DNA of 64,000 nt from VFZP01 sp043755595 (GTDB taxonomy: Bacteria; Acidobacteriota; Terriglobia; Bryobacterales; Bryobacteraceae), in the NCBI GenBank assembly GCA_043755595.1, contig JAYUSQ010000264.1, positions 1-64,000 on the forward strand, read 5' to 3'. This document shows, one piece after another, positions 35,238 to 44,780 of the stretch (position 1 is its first letter; every line of letters begins with the position of its first letter). Under the pieces are notes generated by a model, which saw nothing but the letters and a program-made list of their open reading frames with translations, was not told where the DNA came from and made no database searches. Both the position numbers and the translations under genes were made by a program.

Positions 35238-37003
35238 ATGAGGCTCGCTGTATTGGCCCTGCTCGTGGCCGTTTCCTTCGGCTCTGCGCAGACACAACTG
35301 CGCTCCCTTCGTGGCGTCCCGGTGCCGGAACCGCCTGGGTTGAATGAGTATGTTCGCGACAAAACGGCGCTGGCCGCGCTGGGCAAGGCCTTCTTCTGGG
35401 ACATGCAAGCCCGCAGTGATGGTGTGACCGCTTGCGCCACTTGCCACTTTCACGCGGGCGCGGATCATCGGCGGCAGAACATGCTGGTCGATCCACAGAA
35501 CCCTTTCCCGCTGAACCTGGAACTCTCGAGTGTAGCCTTCCCCTTCCGGCTGCTGGCCGACCCATCGAATCGCAACTCTACGGTCTGGCGCGACACGAGC
35601 GTGCGGGTTGGCTCCGCTGGCACGATCCGGCGAATCTTTGAAGGCATCGTCCCCGGCCAAGCCGCCGAACTGGGGCGCGATGCGCTGGACAAACCCGAGT
35701 TCATGATGGGCAATCTGCAAGTGCGGCGCGTGACCGTCCGTAACACGCCATCGGTTTTCAACACCGCCTATTATGTCCGCAATTTCTGGGATGGCCGCGC
35801 GACTCGGACGTTTAACGGCTTCACGGTCACGGGCGGCGATGTGGATGCTCCGGGAGTATTGGTTGCCGCCGGCGAGGACGGCGGGCTTCAACGTCATCAC
35901 GTCAGGCTCGATCGAGCAAGCCTGGCAGCGCAAGCCGTTGGACCGGCGCTTGACCATTTGGAGATGTCCTACGCGGGCCGCACCTGGCCGCTGTTGGGTT
36001 AAGAAGCTGCTCGGTCTGCCGCCGCTGGCGTTGCAGAAAGTGGCCGAGGACGACAGTGCACTGGGGGCGATGGCGCGCACCGGCGACGGGCGTGGATTGC
36101 AAGAACGCTTCACGTATCTTTCGTTGATCCCAGGCGGCGTTTGCGCCCAGATTCTGGGAGTCGCAGCAACTGGTGAATGGCTCGGGCGAGGCGATTGCGG
36201 ACCGCACTGGCGCGCCCGCCAACTTGGATGAGTTCACGCAAGCGGAGTACAATTTCTCCCTCTTCTGGGGCTTGGCGCTCCAGGCGTACCAATCTACACT
36301 TATCTACACTGAACTCCGATGACTCTCCGTTTGACCGCTTCATTTCATGGAAGGCAACCGGCAAGCGCTCACCCAACAGGAACAGGACGGTATGACGTTG
36401 TTTCAAAACGGCGCGCGATGCACGCAATGCCAAAACGGCGCTCAGTTTTCCGCCGCCGCGTTCAACGATAATTTCAGCACGCGCAACGATAGCTTCGAGA
36501 CGACGGGCGTAAGGCCCGCCAGCGAAGACATCGGGGCCGGCAACGCGGCGTTCAAGTCGATCGGTCTGCGCAATATCGAGTTCACCGGTCCTTACTTTCA
36601 TAACGGGGGACAGGCAACACTTGAACAGGTAATCGCGTTTTACCGGCGCGGCGGAGACTTCTCGCCGATCACCGGCGACATCCGGGCATTCAATGCCGGG
36701 CCTGAGCAGGTGGCGTCGATCGTAGCGTTTCTCAAGGCGTTGAGCGACGATCGCGTCCGCTTCGAGCGGGCTCCTTTCGATCACCCTGAGCTGTGCGTGC
36801 CTGTTGGGCATGTGGAAGAGTCTTCTACGGCGCACGCCGCCAGCGCCGTGGAGAAGTGGCGATCGGTTCCGGCGGTCGGCGCCAGTGGCAATGCCGTACC
36901 GTTGCGGACGTTCGATGAATTGCTGGCTGGGATCGGCGAACCCGTACACTCGCTGAGCGAGGCTTGTTCGGCTCCGCTTCCGCTGGACGGACCGGTCCGT
37001 TAG
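35238..37003 (+). pseudogene. Di-haem cytochrome c peroxidase-like protein with multiple frameshifts
   Basis: The remains of a periplasmic MauG/CcpA-type protein. The N-terminal part has a signal peptide (MRLAVLALLVAVSFGSAQ), the first haem site CATCH, and runs to SYAGRTWPLLG, where TAA ends the frame (extra T near 36000). The coding then continues in other frames: KKLLGLPPLALQKVAEDDSALG; QAAFAPRFWESQQLVNG to FSLFWGLALQAYQSTL; DDSPFDRF; and MEGNRQALTQQEQDG to the end. Two breaks are tandem duplications (ATCTACACT with 10-base period at 36292-36311; TTCAT twice at 36339-36348), and one looks like an extra C in ATCCCAGG near 36131. The second haem motif reads CTQCQ instead of CxxCH. It is clearly dead. 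Confidence 0.88.
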
Positions 37004-37638
37004 CACGCCTCGGCGCCGGGAGAGCGGTCGAATTGGCCGTAGGAGACCGGTGCGCCGATGGCGGTTTGCGCAACAATCGACAAGTGGAGAGGGGTCCGCA
37101 ACTTCTTCTTCTGCGAAGTTCGTGCGGGCGGCGCGTTCGTTTTGGAGAGCTTTCAATTTCCGTTAGCTACTTCGCAAGGAGATCGCACAACAACCTAACC
37201 TACATCCCTCGGCCCGTTCGACCTTCAAATCGCCGATTCTGACTTGGTTGGGGCTGCCGCCGCTTGAAATTATGTAGAAACTCCAGCCCCCGGCTTTGCC
37301 CGGGGATAAGCGAAGCGTTACTTGGGACAGGCTGCCGCCGAAGCTCCACGCTCCAGGCCCAAACCACGGGGGTTGGTCTTCAACTCACCGTTCCAGTTTT
37401 GGGATCAGGGTCCTGGTTGACCGACAACCTGAACCGAAAGGCCTGACCAGATCGCGAACACGCCGTAGTGGCGGCTCATAATTTGGATTCTAGATCCACA
37501 ACGCTTGTTCGGTATTTCGCGCGAAACGGACAGTCATCGGTGACCTTTCTTCCAGTACCGGAACCGGACTGGGCGACAATAGGCCTAAGGTGGCTTGCTA
37601 AGTACGCCCCGCCGGAAGATACTATACGGCAGACTGCC
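37004..37638. other. Long non-coding stretch, possibly degraded coding sequence
   Basis: 635 bases without a convincing gene. A short frame from ATG 37056 (MAVCATIDKWRG, then VRNFFFCEVRAGG) and another near 37296 (PGDKRSVTWDRLPPKLHA) read like protein pieces, but I recognise neither. Given the decayed cytochrome gene next to it, this may be further decayed coding sequence. I see no RNA gene. Confidence 0.35.
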
Positions 37639-38082
37639 ATGCGAATTTTCTCGCTCTTCCTGCTGAATGCCTTGTTGTTCGGTGGTACGGCGCAAGCCGC
37701 CGGGCGTCTGTCGAAGTTAATCTGGGGCGGCGACGGCGCCCGGACTCCGCTGTTGACCCACGGCAGGGCCAAGATGCTCGAACTGGAGGTCGTCGAACGG
37801 CCGGCGAAAGTAGTGGTTGAAGAATTCGCGATCGTCCGCTTTCGCGTGAAGCAATTGAGCCATCCCGATCCACAGTTCGTCGGACCTCCCCTCCGCTTCC
37901 GCCGCCTCTCGCTCGCCGGGGCGCAACTTGAGCAGCAATGGATGCATCCGAATGGAGAGGGGATCTACCAACTTTCGGTTCCGATGCGTCAAGCGCGGCA
38001 GCATTACCTCTATTTTGAAACCGGCGATCACAAGACTGTACTTGCCAGGGTGCCCTGGGTCGTTCTCCGTTCGGCTGACTAG
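37639..38082 (+). CDS. Secreted hypothetical protein
   Basis: 147 residues from ATG 37639. The signal peptide MRIFSLFLLNALLFGGTAQAA is clear. The mature part looks like a beta-sandwich (LELEVVERPAKVVVEEFAIVRFRVKQL, IYQLSVPMRQARQHYLYFETGD, VLARVPWVVLRS). No family is recognised. The next gene, a PAP2-type membrane protein, starts 25 bases downstream. The same frame is open upstream to 37468, but the signal peptide decides the start. Confidence 0.65.
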   Translation: MRIFSLFLLNALLFGGTAQAAGRLSKLIWGGDGARTPLLTHGRAKMLELEVVERPAKVVVEEFAIVRFRVKQLSHPDPQFVGPPLRFRRLSLAGAQLEQQWMHPNGEGIYQLSVPMRQARQHYLYFETGDHKTVLARVPWVVLRSAD

Positions 38083-38107
38083 GCTCAGGTTGTAAGATAA
38101 CAGCCAC

Positions 38108-39199
38108 ATGCCAGCATGGGCGAGCACTGCCGAGGATGCCATTGGTCTCCCGGTCTGGGGGAATTTTCCGTCTGGCGCCGCCCTTGTGATATTTGGTTTG
38201 TTGGTCTTGATTGGCGGCCTTTTCAGGCCCGCCCTGGCCCGCTGGTTTCCACGCCCGGTTTTTGCCGGCGTAGCGGTTGTCTGCTTCGGTTTGTCGATGA
38301 TGGCGGGCTCGCGATTGGGCTTATGGTTGATTTCGCCAATTGTCACGATGTCCGCCGTGGCGCTGGCAGTCGCCGGTTTCGGCACGGCCCATCCGCTACT
38401 TCCCCCGGATGACGATGCTACGCCTTCGCTTGAGGAGCGCGTTCGATTCTGGTTCGGCTGCGCCGTTCCTTGGGTCGCGGTTTACGAATTCACAGTCCAC
38501 ATGCGCCTGCCCGGACGTGCTTTTCAGTTCGATTTCGAAGACCAACTGCCGATCTATCCCGTTACCTCGTTGCTCTACCAAAGCACTTATGTAGCCGTCA
38601 CCCTTGCCCCGTTTCTAGCCCGCACTCGGCGCGAGCTTCGCAAACTCACAATTTCGGCTTGGGTGGCCACGGCCTTGGTGTTCCCTTTCTACTGGCTAGT
38701 GCCATCCACTGCGCCCCGCCGTCCGATGACCGGCGACCATCTATTGGCCCGGCTCCTTTCTTTCGAGCGTAACGTCTATCCTCCTTCGGCGGCCTTCCCA
38801 TCGTTCCATGTGTTGTGGTCGATCTTCATCGGCCGGCTGGCTCGTCCGTCATGGCTCGGTTGGCTCTACGCGCTGGCGATCGCAATTTCCTGTGTCACGA
38901 CCGGCATGCATTACATCCCGGATGTGATCGTGTCGTTCGTGATCGCTCCTCTATTCATGGAGCCCGAGCGTTGGTTGTGGCGGCCGTTGCTACGGCTCGC
39001 CAATCGATTCGGTTTGGATGAAAAGGGACTAGCGTGGTTGCTCGTCTACGCCTTGTTGGGACTGATTCTGTTCTGTCTGTGGTGGCGTTCGTGCCCGGCG
39101 GCGATTATTGTTCTTGCTGCGTCGATCGGCGTGGTGCTGATCGAGTTGGCGCGAGCCGGGCGTCGCCGCGGGAATCAGTGGGTCGCGAACCGGCGATAG
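38108..39199 (+). CDS. PAP2-superfamily multi-pass membrane protein
   Basis: 363 residues with about ten membrane helices. The first part is reminiscent of small polytopic proteins without a motif I can name. From residue about 210 the PAP2_3/AUR1-type phosphatase motifs appear: VYPPSAAFPSFHVLWSIFIGR and TGMHYIPDVIVSFVIAP, giving the SxxHxx and the second His-Asp of the active site. It could be a lipid phosphatase or phospho-alcohol transferase acting at the outer face of the inner membrane. The usual KxxxxxxRP motif is represented only by RRPMTG, so activity is inferred. The 3' end overlaps the convergent TauE gene by 25 bases. Confidence 0.75.
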   Translation: MPAWASTAEDAIGLPVWGNFPSGAALVIFGLLVLIGGLFRPALARWFPRPVFAGVAVVCFGLSMMAGSRLGLWLISPIVTMSAVALAVAGFGTAHPLLPPDDDATPSLEERVRFWFGCAVPWVAVYEFTVHMRLPGRAFQFDFEDQLPIYPVTSLLYQSTYVAVTLAPFLARTRRELRKLTISAWVATALVFPFYWLVPSTAPRRPMTGDHLLARLLSFERNVYPPSAAFPSFHVLWSIFIGRLARPSWLGWLYALAIAISCVTTGMHYIPDVIVSFVIAPLFMEPERWLWRPLLRLANRFGLDEKGLAWLLVYALLGLILFCLWWRSCPAAIIVLAASIGVVLIELARAGRRRGNQWVANRR

Positions 39200-39951
39200 A
39201 ACGAATAGCCCGCGACGGCGAAGCCGATTGTGATCACGATCGAACGGACGGTGGCCGCCGGCAATTTACGGGCCAGGCGCGCTCCAACGTAACCGCCTAT
39301 GATCGAGGCGGCCGCCATTGGCAACGCGTAACGCCACACTATTTTGCCTTCAAAGACAAAGATCGCCGCGCCGATGCCGTTCATCACCGAAGCGAGGATC
39401 GCCTTGACGCCGTTCATCTGGTGGATATTCGCAATGCCCATGAAGCTGAGCGAACTCAGCATCAGTATCCCAATTCCGGCTCCAAAGTAGCCGCCATAGA
39501 CCCCGACGAGAAACTGAAAAAAAACGACGCCTGCCAAAGTCGCGGACGAAGGCGCTTCATGTGGCGTGGCGCCGATCCACTTCGCGATCGGCCTCTGCAC
39601 TAACATGAGCGTTGTCGCGGTGAGGAGTAACCAGGGCACCAGAGTTTCGAACAGCCTTTCGGGCATCCTCGTCAAAGCGAACGCGCCTGCAATGCCGCCG
39701 ATTAGGCTGGGAAAAAATAAGCGGCTCAGAATCGGCTTCGACGCCGCCACTTCTGTGCGATAGCCCCACGCCGATGCAAACGAGCCGGGTAGGAGCGCGA
39801 GCGTGCTGGTCGCGTTGGCCGGTACGGCGGCCAAAACCGTCAGCAGTGCCGGGAACGTCGCGAGGGTGCCCCCGCCGGCAATTGAGTTGATTGCCCCGGC
39901 GACGAGCGCGGACAGACACAGGAGGAGAATCGTGAGTGGCGAATCGGTCAT
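39175..39951 (-). CDS. TauE/SafE family sulfite or sulfonate exporter
   Basis: 258 residues with about eight membrane helices. The start LLLCLSALVAGAINSIAGGGTLATFPALL carries the family motif with G-x-L-x-x-P, and the internal repeat FLVGVYGGYFGAGIGILMLSSLSFMG is the second copy. It then ends in a helix pair (GGYVGARLARKLPAATVRSIVITIGFAVAGYSF). It is probably an anion exporter of the inner membrane. The end overlaps the PAP2 gene on the other strand. Confidence 0.92.
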   Translation of the reverse strand: MTDSPLTILLLCLSALVAGAINSIAGGGTLATFPALLTVLAAVPANATSTLALLPGSFASAWGYRTEVAASKPILSRLFFPSLIGGIAGAFALTRMPERLFETLVPWLLLTATTLMLVQRPIAKWIGATPHEAPSSATLAGVVFFQFLVGVYGGYFGAGIGILMLSSLSFMGIANIHQMNGVKAILASVMNGIGAAIFVFEGKIVWRYALPMAAASIIGGYVGARLARKLPAATVRSIVITIGFAVAGYSFYRRFATH

Positions 39952-40061
39952 ATTGGAGCAGGCGAACTCTCAAGGCTATCAGACGCCGTAGCCAATGTTC
40001 CGATTTAAGAGAAGTCATGTGAGAGTTTTGGTCCCCTAACTCCACTTTATCTATAGGCGCG

Positions 40062-41069
40062 ATGAACAAGCCGTTTGACCGACACCTGAAAGAGTTTTTG
40101 GATCACGCACCGGAGTTGTTTCTCGGGTTGCTGCAGAAGTTGCCAACTGGGCCGGGCTGGGAGTTGAAGGTGCTGCGGCAGGAAACCTCGCCGCCTGTGA
40201 TGATGCCTGACTTCGTGACGATGGCCACCGGGCCCGATGGAGAAGTCTTCATTTTTCACCTGGAGTTTTTCTTGGACTACGCAGATTGGCAGCCGGCGAA
40301 GATGGCCAAATATGGTGGAAGCCTGATGTCGCAGTACGATGCCGAAGTCAATTCACTGCTGATCCTGATCCGTCCGGGCGCGCCGGCGGTGATCGGTTCG
40401 AGCGGCGAGTACGGTAAGGGAAAGACTCGGATCACGCACGAATTCGAAACGGTGAAGTTGTGGGAAGTCAGCCCGGCTCCGATCCTGGAGAATGCGTCGA
40501 TGCGTCACTTAATGGCTCTGGTTCCGGCCCTGGCGTCCGATTGGAGTACGGTGCAAAAAGCCGCCGAAGCGGTCGTCCAATCCGGCGACGAGTCAGAGCT
40601 TTCGCGGCTGTTGTTAATGTTGAGCCTCAAGTACAATAAAGAACAGATCGACCAATTGATCGGGAGACATGCGATGGGATTCGGCGAAGTGCTTTGGGAA
40701 GGTTCGTCCCTGCTGAAGGATATGCGTGAGAAGGCCACGAACGAGGGCCTGATGGCAGGCTTAGAAAAGGGCTTAGAAAAGGGCTTAGAAAAGGGCTTGG
40801 AGAAGGGCCTAGCCCAAGGCTTAGAGCAAGGGTTAGCCCAGGGCCTGGAGCAAGGCCGCCGAGCGGGCATTGAGGCCGGTCAGTGCGAAGAGGCCAGGCG
40901 GCTGCTGCGCGCCGTTCTGCGGGACCGCTTTCCCGGCCTGGAATCGCTACCCGAGATTGCCAACATCCGCAGTCTCTCCAAGCTCGAAGCTCTCTTCATC
41001 AGTCATGCGCTCAAGGATGTTTCGCGTGCGGGCGTGGAACTGGCGATTCGCGAAGCAGCCGCTGAGTAG
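40062..41069 (+). CDS. Rpn-family (PD-(D/E)XK) putative nuclease with a repeat linker
   Basis: 335 residues. The N-terminal domain has MPDFVTMATGPDGEVFIFHLEFFLDY, the Asp and E of the PD-(D/E)XK core of Rpn/DUF4351-like proteins, followed by KMAKYGGSLMSQYDAEVNSLLILI. A helical region leads to a low-complexity linker of GLEK/GLAQ/GLEQ units (residues about 233-264), then a C-terminal domain RDRFPGLESLPEIANIRSLSKLEALFISHAL as in Rpn proteins. Rpn proteins promote RecA-independent recombination in E. coli; the role here is inference. No transposon ends are seen. Confidence 0.82.
   Translation: MNKPFDRHLKEFLDHAPELFLGLLQKLPTGPGWELKVLRQETSPPVMMPDFVTMATGPDGEVFIFHLEFFLDYADWQPAKMAKYGGSLMSQYDAEVNSLLILIRPGAPAVIGSSGEYGKGKTRITHEFETVKLWEVSPAPILENASMRHLMALVPALASDWSTVQKAAEAVVQSGDESELSRLLLMLSLKYNKEQIDQLIGRHAMGFGEVLWEGSSLLKDMREKATNEGLMAGLEKGLEKGLEKGLEKGLAQGLEQGLAQGLEQGRRAGIEAGQCEEARRLLRAVLRDRFPGLESLPEIANIRSLSKLEALFISHALKDVSRAGVELAIREAAAE
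40758..40853 (+). repeat. In-frame 12-base tandem repeat, eight units
   Basis: Eight units of 12 bases inside the Rpn-type gene, four of GGCTTAGAAAAG type (GLEK) then four alternating GLAQ and GLEQ. Being a multiple of three, the array can change length without breaking the frame. The first units are nearly identical, which indicates recent expansion. Confidence 0.9.
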
Positions 41070-41138
41070 CGGCACGCTGCGAGTCCCGTTGACCGCTCGC
41101 CCCGCTCTTTCGTTTTTTCGATATACTCGCGAGCGCAC

Positions 41139-42017
41139 ATGAAGTTCAAATGCCTGCACTCCGCCCTCTTGATTTCGTTGTCCCCATTACTTGCCCGCGA
41201 ACCGCTTGAGAAGCGCATCGCGCACAACGACCCCACCACCTACCGGACCAGCAAGTCCGTTCATCAGGGTGCGCCGGGCGGCGCGAATTTCCAGGGGCTC
41301 TTTGACGCTTCGACCCTCAACACCAATCTGATTTTTCTCCACCGCGGCGTGATCCCGCCGGGCGGCGGCATCGGCCACCACTACCACAATCAGATGGAAG
41401 AGATGTTTGTCATCTTGGACAACGAAGCGCAATTCACCATTGACGGCCGCACCTCGGTGCTGACGGGCCCGGCCGGCGCACCGTGCCGCATGGGCAGGTC
41501 GCACGCGATTTACAATCCCACGAGCAAGCCCACCGAGTGGATGAACATCGCCGTGGGCAGCGTGAAAGGTAAGTACGATGCCTTCGACCTCGGTGACGAC
41601 CGCGTGGGAGTGCCGGTAGATCCCAAGCCCGCTTTCATCACCATGCGGCTGGATCGCAAACTGCTGCGCCTGGCCCCGGCTATGAACGGAGGTGTGGGAG
41701 TCGCGCAATACCGCCGACTGCTGCAACCGGAAGTATTCTTCACCAACTGGGCGTATGTCGATCATCTCGTTTTGCCCGCAGGCGCCTCGATCGGCAGCCA
41801 TATGCATGTCGGTGTCGAAGAGTTCTACTACGTGATGGCCGGCGAGGGCAAGGCGAAGATCGGCAACGAAACCGCCGCCATCGCCAAGGGCGCAGCGATT
41901 CCCGTTCTGTTCAACGACGTTCACAGCTTTGAGAACACAGGCACGTCCGAGCTTGAATTCATGATTGTGGGTGTCGCGCGCGAAAAAGGCCGGCTCGACA
42001 CTGTGGACGTGAAGTAG
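41139..42017 (+). CDS. Secreted two-cupin protein
   Basis: 292 residues with a short signal peptide (KCLHSALLISLSPLLA). Two cupin barrels are visible. The first has PPGGGIGHHYHNQMEEMFVIL with a set of metal-binding histidines and Glu. The second has PAGASIGSHMHVGVEEFYYVMAGEGK and the later FNDVHSFENTG. Both therefore keep likely metal ligands. The reaction cannot be predicted; bicupins include dioxygenases and isomerases. The next gene, an E1 dehydrogenase, lies 25 bases downstream on the same strand. Confidence 0.87.
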   Translation: MKFKCLHSALLISLSPLLAREPLEKRIAHNDPTTYRTSKSVHQGAPGGANFQGLFDASTLNTNLIFLHRGVIPPGGGIGHHYHNQMEEMFVILDNEAQFTIDGRTSVLTGPAGAPCRMGRSHAIYNPTSKPTEWMNIAVGSVKGKYDAFDLGDDRVGVPVDPKPAFITMRLDRKLLRLAPAMNGGVGVAQYRRLLQPEVFFTNWAYVDHLVLPAGASIGSHMHVGVEEFYYVMAGEGKAKIGNETAAIAKGAAIPVLFNDVHSFENTGTSELEFMIVGVAREKGRLDTVDVK

Positions 42018-42042
42018 AGGCCACAAGCATGGGAAGATATGG

Positions 42043-44136
42043 GTGCACGACATGGTCGCCGCACCCCAGTTCGCCACGCCCTCCGTCCCGGCTCTGTCAC
42101 CCGAGGTTCTGATCGAAGCCTACCGGCAGATGTATCTGTCACGCCGGCTGGATGATCGTGAGATTCTCCTCAAGCGCCAGAACCGCATCTACTTTCAAGT
42201 AAGCGGAGCTGGCCACGAAGCGATCCAGGTCGCGGCTGGTATGGCGATTGAGCCCGGGCGTGATTGGGTCTATCCTTACTACCGCGACCGGGCGCTTTGT
42301 CTCACGCTTGGGATGACAGCCGCGTCGATGCTCCTTCAGGCCGTTGGCGCGGGCAACGATCCGAGCTCGGGTGGACGTCAAATGCCGTCTCACTGGAGTT
42401 CTCCGGCCCTCCGCATCGTCTCCTCGTCATCGCCCACCGGTACGCAATATCTGCAGGCCGCCGGATGCGCGCAGGCTTGCCGCGTCTTGGGGCCGGGTGA
42501 GATTGTCTTGGTCGCGTCGGGCGAAGGCGCCACGAGCGAAGGCGAATTTTGGGAAGCGCTCAACATCGCGTGTCTTGAGAAATTGCCTCTGATTTTTTTG
42601 ATCGAAGACAACGGCTATGCGATTTCGGTGCCGATCGAGGAACAGACGGCCGGTGGCAGTATTACCAAGCTCGCGGCGGGGTTCCCCGATCTGCTCACGC
42701 TCGATACCGACGGAACGGATTTACTCGCTTCGATCGACACGATGCGGCGCGCCGTCGATTATGCGCGCGCGGGCGAAGGTCCGGTGTTGGTGCGTGCCAC
42801 TTGCATCCGGCCCTACTCCCACTCGCTCTCCGACGACGAGAAACTCTACCGCACCGAAGCGGAACGTCAAGCCGAAGCTGACCGGGATCCGCTCAAGCGG
42901 TTTTCCGAGTGGCTGGTTTCCGAGGGGCTACTCGACCGGCATCGCCTGCAACTGCTCACTGAAGAAGTGGAGGCCGAACTGCAATCGGCCACCGATGCTG
43001 CGTTGAACGCGTCCGGGCCGGCTGCGGGCTCCGCCTTGCGTTTTCTCTACTCCGAGTGTGTGGATCCCACTGGGCCTGACTTCGACACCGAGCCGCGGTT
43101 GATCGGCGACCACCGCACCATGGTGGATGAGATCAATTTGACGATCGACGAAGAGATGGCTCGCGATCCGCGCGTCATAGTTTTTGGCGAGGACGTCGCC
43201 GACTGCGGCCGGCCTGAAAATCTACCGCTCCTCAAGGGCAAGGGCGGAGTGTTCAAAGCGACGCAAGGGTTACAGCGCCGCCACGGCCCCGAGCGCTGCT
43301 TCAATACTCCGATCGCCGAGGCTGCAATTGCAGGCCGAGCTATCGGCATGGCGACGCGCGGCTTGAAACCGGTGGCCGAGATTCAGTTCTTCGACTACAT
43401 CTGGCCCGCTATGATGCAAATTCGCGATGAAATGGCCACGCTTCGCTGGCGCAGCAACAATGGTTTTGCTTGCCCCCTGGTCTTACGCGTTCCCATCGGC
43501 GGATATTTGACTGGCGGAGCGATCTATCACAGCCAGTGTGGCGAATCGATCTTCACCCATATTCCTGGCCTGCGCGTGGTGATGCCTTCCAATGCCCTTG
43601 ATGCGTGCGGCCTCTTGCGGACCGCGATTCGTTGCGATGACCCGGTGCTCTTCTTTGAGCACAAGAAACTTTACCGTGAAGCCTATAACCGTTCGCCACA
43701 TGCAGGGGCGGATTATCTGATCCCCTTTGGCAAAGCGCGAGTCGTAAAATCGGGATCGAACCTGACCATCGTCACCTACGGCGCAACGGTTCAGAAGTCA
43801 CTGCAGGCTGCGTTGGAACTGGAAAGACGCCTGCCTCATGTGTCGATTGAGATTCTCGATTTGCGGTCGCTGGCGCCTTACGATTGGAGCGCGATTGCCG
43901 AGTCGGTCTCGAGGACCAGCCGCGCCATCGTCGTGCATGAGGACACACGTTCGTTCGGGTATGGGGCCGAGATTGCCGCACGGATTAGCTCGGAACTTTT
44001 CGACCGGCTTGATTCTCCGGTGGGCCGGATCGGCGCGTTGGACACTTGGGTTGGCTATGCTCCCAGCCTCGAGGACGAAATACTCCCGCAAACAAGCACA
44101 ATTACCGCCGAGGCTGAGCGCTTGTTACGCTACTGA
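42043..44136 (+). CDS. Fused 2-oxoacid dehydrogenase E1 (alpha and beta subunits in one chain)
   Basis: 697 residues. Residues about 15-340 are E1-alpha with thiamine diphosphate and Mg binding in ASGEGATSEGEFWEALNIACLEKLPLIFLIEDNGYAISVP, plus YFQVSGAGHEAIQVAAG. From about 365 onward it is E1-beta (VIVFGEDVADCGR, GKGGVFKATQGLQRRHGPERCFNTPIAEAAIAGRAIGMA, PVLFFEHKKLYRE). This fused arrangement is known for branched-chain-type dehydrogenases in several phyla. No E2 or E3 is nearby, so it probably works with subunits encoded elsewhere. Start GTG 42043. Confidence 0.93.
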   Translation: MHDMVAAPQFATPSVPALSPEVLIEAYRQMYLSRRLDDREILLKRQNRIYFQVSGAGHEAIQVAAGMAIEPGRDWVYPYYRDRALCLTLGMTAASMLLQAVGAGNDPSSGGRQMPSHWSSPALRIVSSSSPTGTQYLQAAGCAQACRVLGPGEIVLVASGEGATSEGEFWEALNIACLEKLPLIFLIEDNGYAISVPIEEQTAGGSITKLAAGFPDLLTLDTDGTDLLASIDTMRRAVDYARAGEGPVLVRATCIRPYSHSLSDDEKLYRTEAERQAEADRDPLKRFSEWLVSEGLLDRHRLQLLTEEVEAELQSATDAALNASGPAAGSALRFLYSECVDPTGPDFDTEPRLIGDHRTMVDEINLTIDEEMARDPRVIVFGEDVADCGRPENLPLLKGKGGVFKATQGLQRRHGPERCFNTPIAEAAIAGRAIGMATRGLKPVAEIQFFDYIWPAMMQIRDEMATLRWRSNNGFACPLVLRVPIGGYLTGGAIYHSQCGESIFTHIPGLRVVMPSNALDACGLLRTAIRCDDPVLFFEHKKLYREAYNRSPHAGADYLIPFGKARVVKSGSNLTIVTYGATVQKSLQAALELERRLPHVSIEILDLRSLAPYDWSAIAESVSRTSRAIVVHEDTRSFGYGAEIAARISSELFDRLDSPVGRIGALDTWVGYAPSLEDEILPQTSTITAEAERLLRY

Positions 44137-44437
44137 CCCGGGCGGCCTTCGCCGCCTGAACCAACGCAGCCTTCACTTCGGCGGAGGATCGGGCAGTTCC
44201 GAGAGCCTCGACCAGATTTACGATTGCCGATTGAGCGGTAAGGCGCCGGACGGCAACCGGAATGGTCAAGCCGGGAGAAATGCACTTGACGACCAGCGCC
44301 AGCATTCGATGGGCCTGCTCGATACGGCCTTCCTCACGGGCCTCTTCGAAAGCGAGCCTTCGGACTTCCTCTATGAACGGCGCAACCGCGTTAGAATGCT
44401 GGATCCAATCGGGTGGCAAAAAGTCTTCAATTAACAT
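44102..44437 (-). pseudogene. C-terminal fragment of an Rpn/DUF4351-like protein
   Basis: From ATG 44437 the sequence gives MLIEDFLPPDWIQHSNAVAPF, then RRLAFEEAREEGRIEQAHRMLALVVKCISPGL and a small C-terminal domain. This resembles the tail of Rpn-type proteins (helix with EEGR repeats, then a short domain), but the nuclease core is absent. Its 3' end overlaps the E1 gene by 35 bases on the other strand. It may be a free-standing small gene, but I regard a fragment as likelier. Confidence 0.5.
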
Positions 44438-44447
44438 CACTGGTGTC

Positions 44448-44780
44448 CAAAACAGGCACACGAATCGCGCCTGGTGTTGCAACCGTGAGCCTTGCGAGCG
44501 CGAAAATCCGATTCTGATCAAGAACGGCGAGGCCCTGCTGGCGGGGTTGCTGCGCTGTGGTCATTGTGGCGCAAAGTTGCTGGCCCAGTATCCCGGTCCC
44601 AGCGTCATTCGATATCAGTGTTCGGCGTATATGCTCAATCGCGATCATCCCTGTTGCGTAATGTTCGGTGGGCTGCGTGCGGATCGCTTGGTGTCGGAGC
44701 AACTGATGCAGTGCCTGACGCCATTCGCCGTCGAAGCGGCCATCCAAGCTCGGCACACAAAAAAACAGCGGGACCGCTGA
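44448..44780 (+). pseudogene. Remnant of a large serine recombinase (zinc-ribbon part only)
   Basis: About 110 codons. The segment ALLAGLLRCGHCGAKLLAQYPGP, followed by YQCSAYMLNRDHPCCVMFGGLR, is the recombinase zinc beta-ribbon with its paired cysteines. The next part (ADRLVSEQLMQCL) is the beginning of the coiled coil. Both the catalytic N-terminal domain and the rest of the C-terminus are missing, so this is a dead piece of an integrase or transposon. Confidence 0.8.

Noticed and set aside
37468..37638. Upstream extension of the secreted protein at 37639
   Set aside because: The extension has no known features and would place the signal peptide inside the protein.
40758..40853. Regular repeat that could be taken for a CRISPR array
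   Set aside because: The units are 12 bases without spacers and encode GLEK/GLAQ/GLEQ in frame. No CRISPR array or cas gene is visible in the window.
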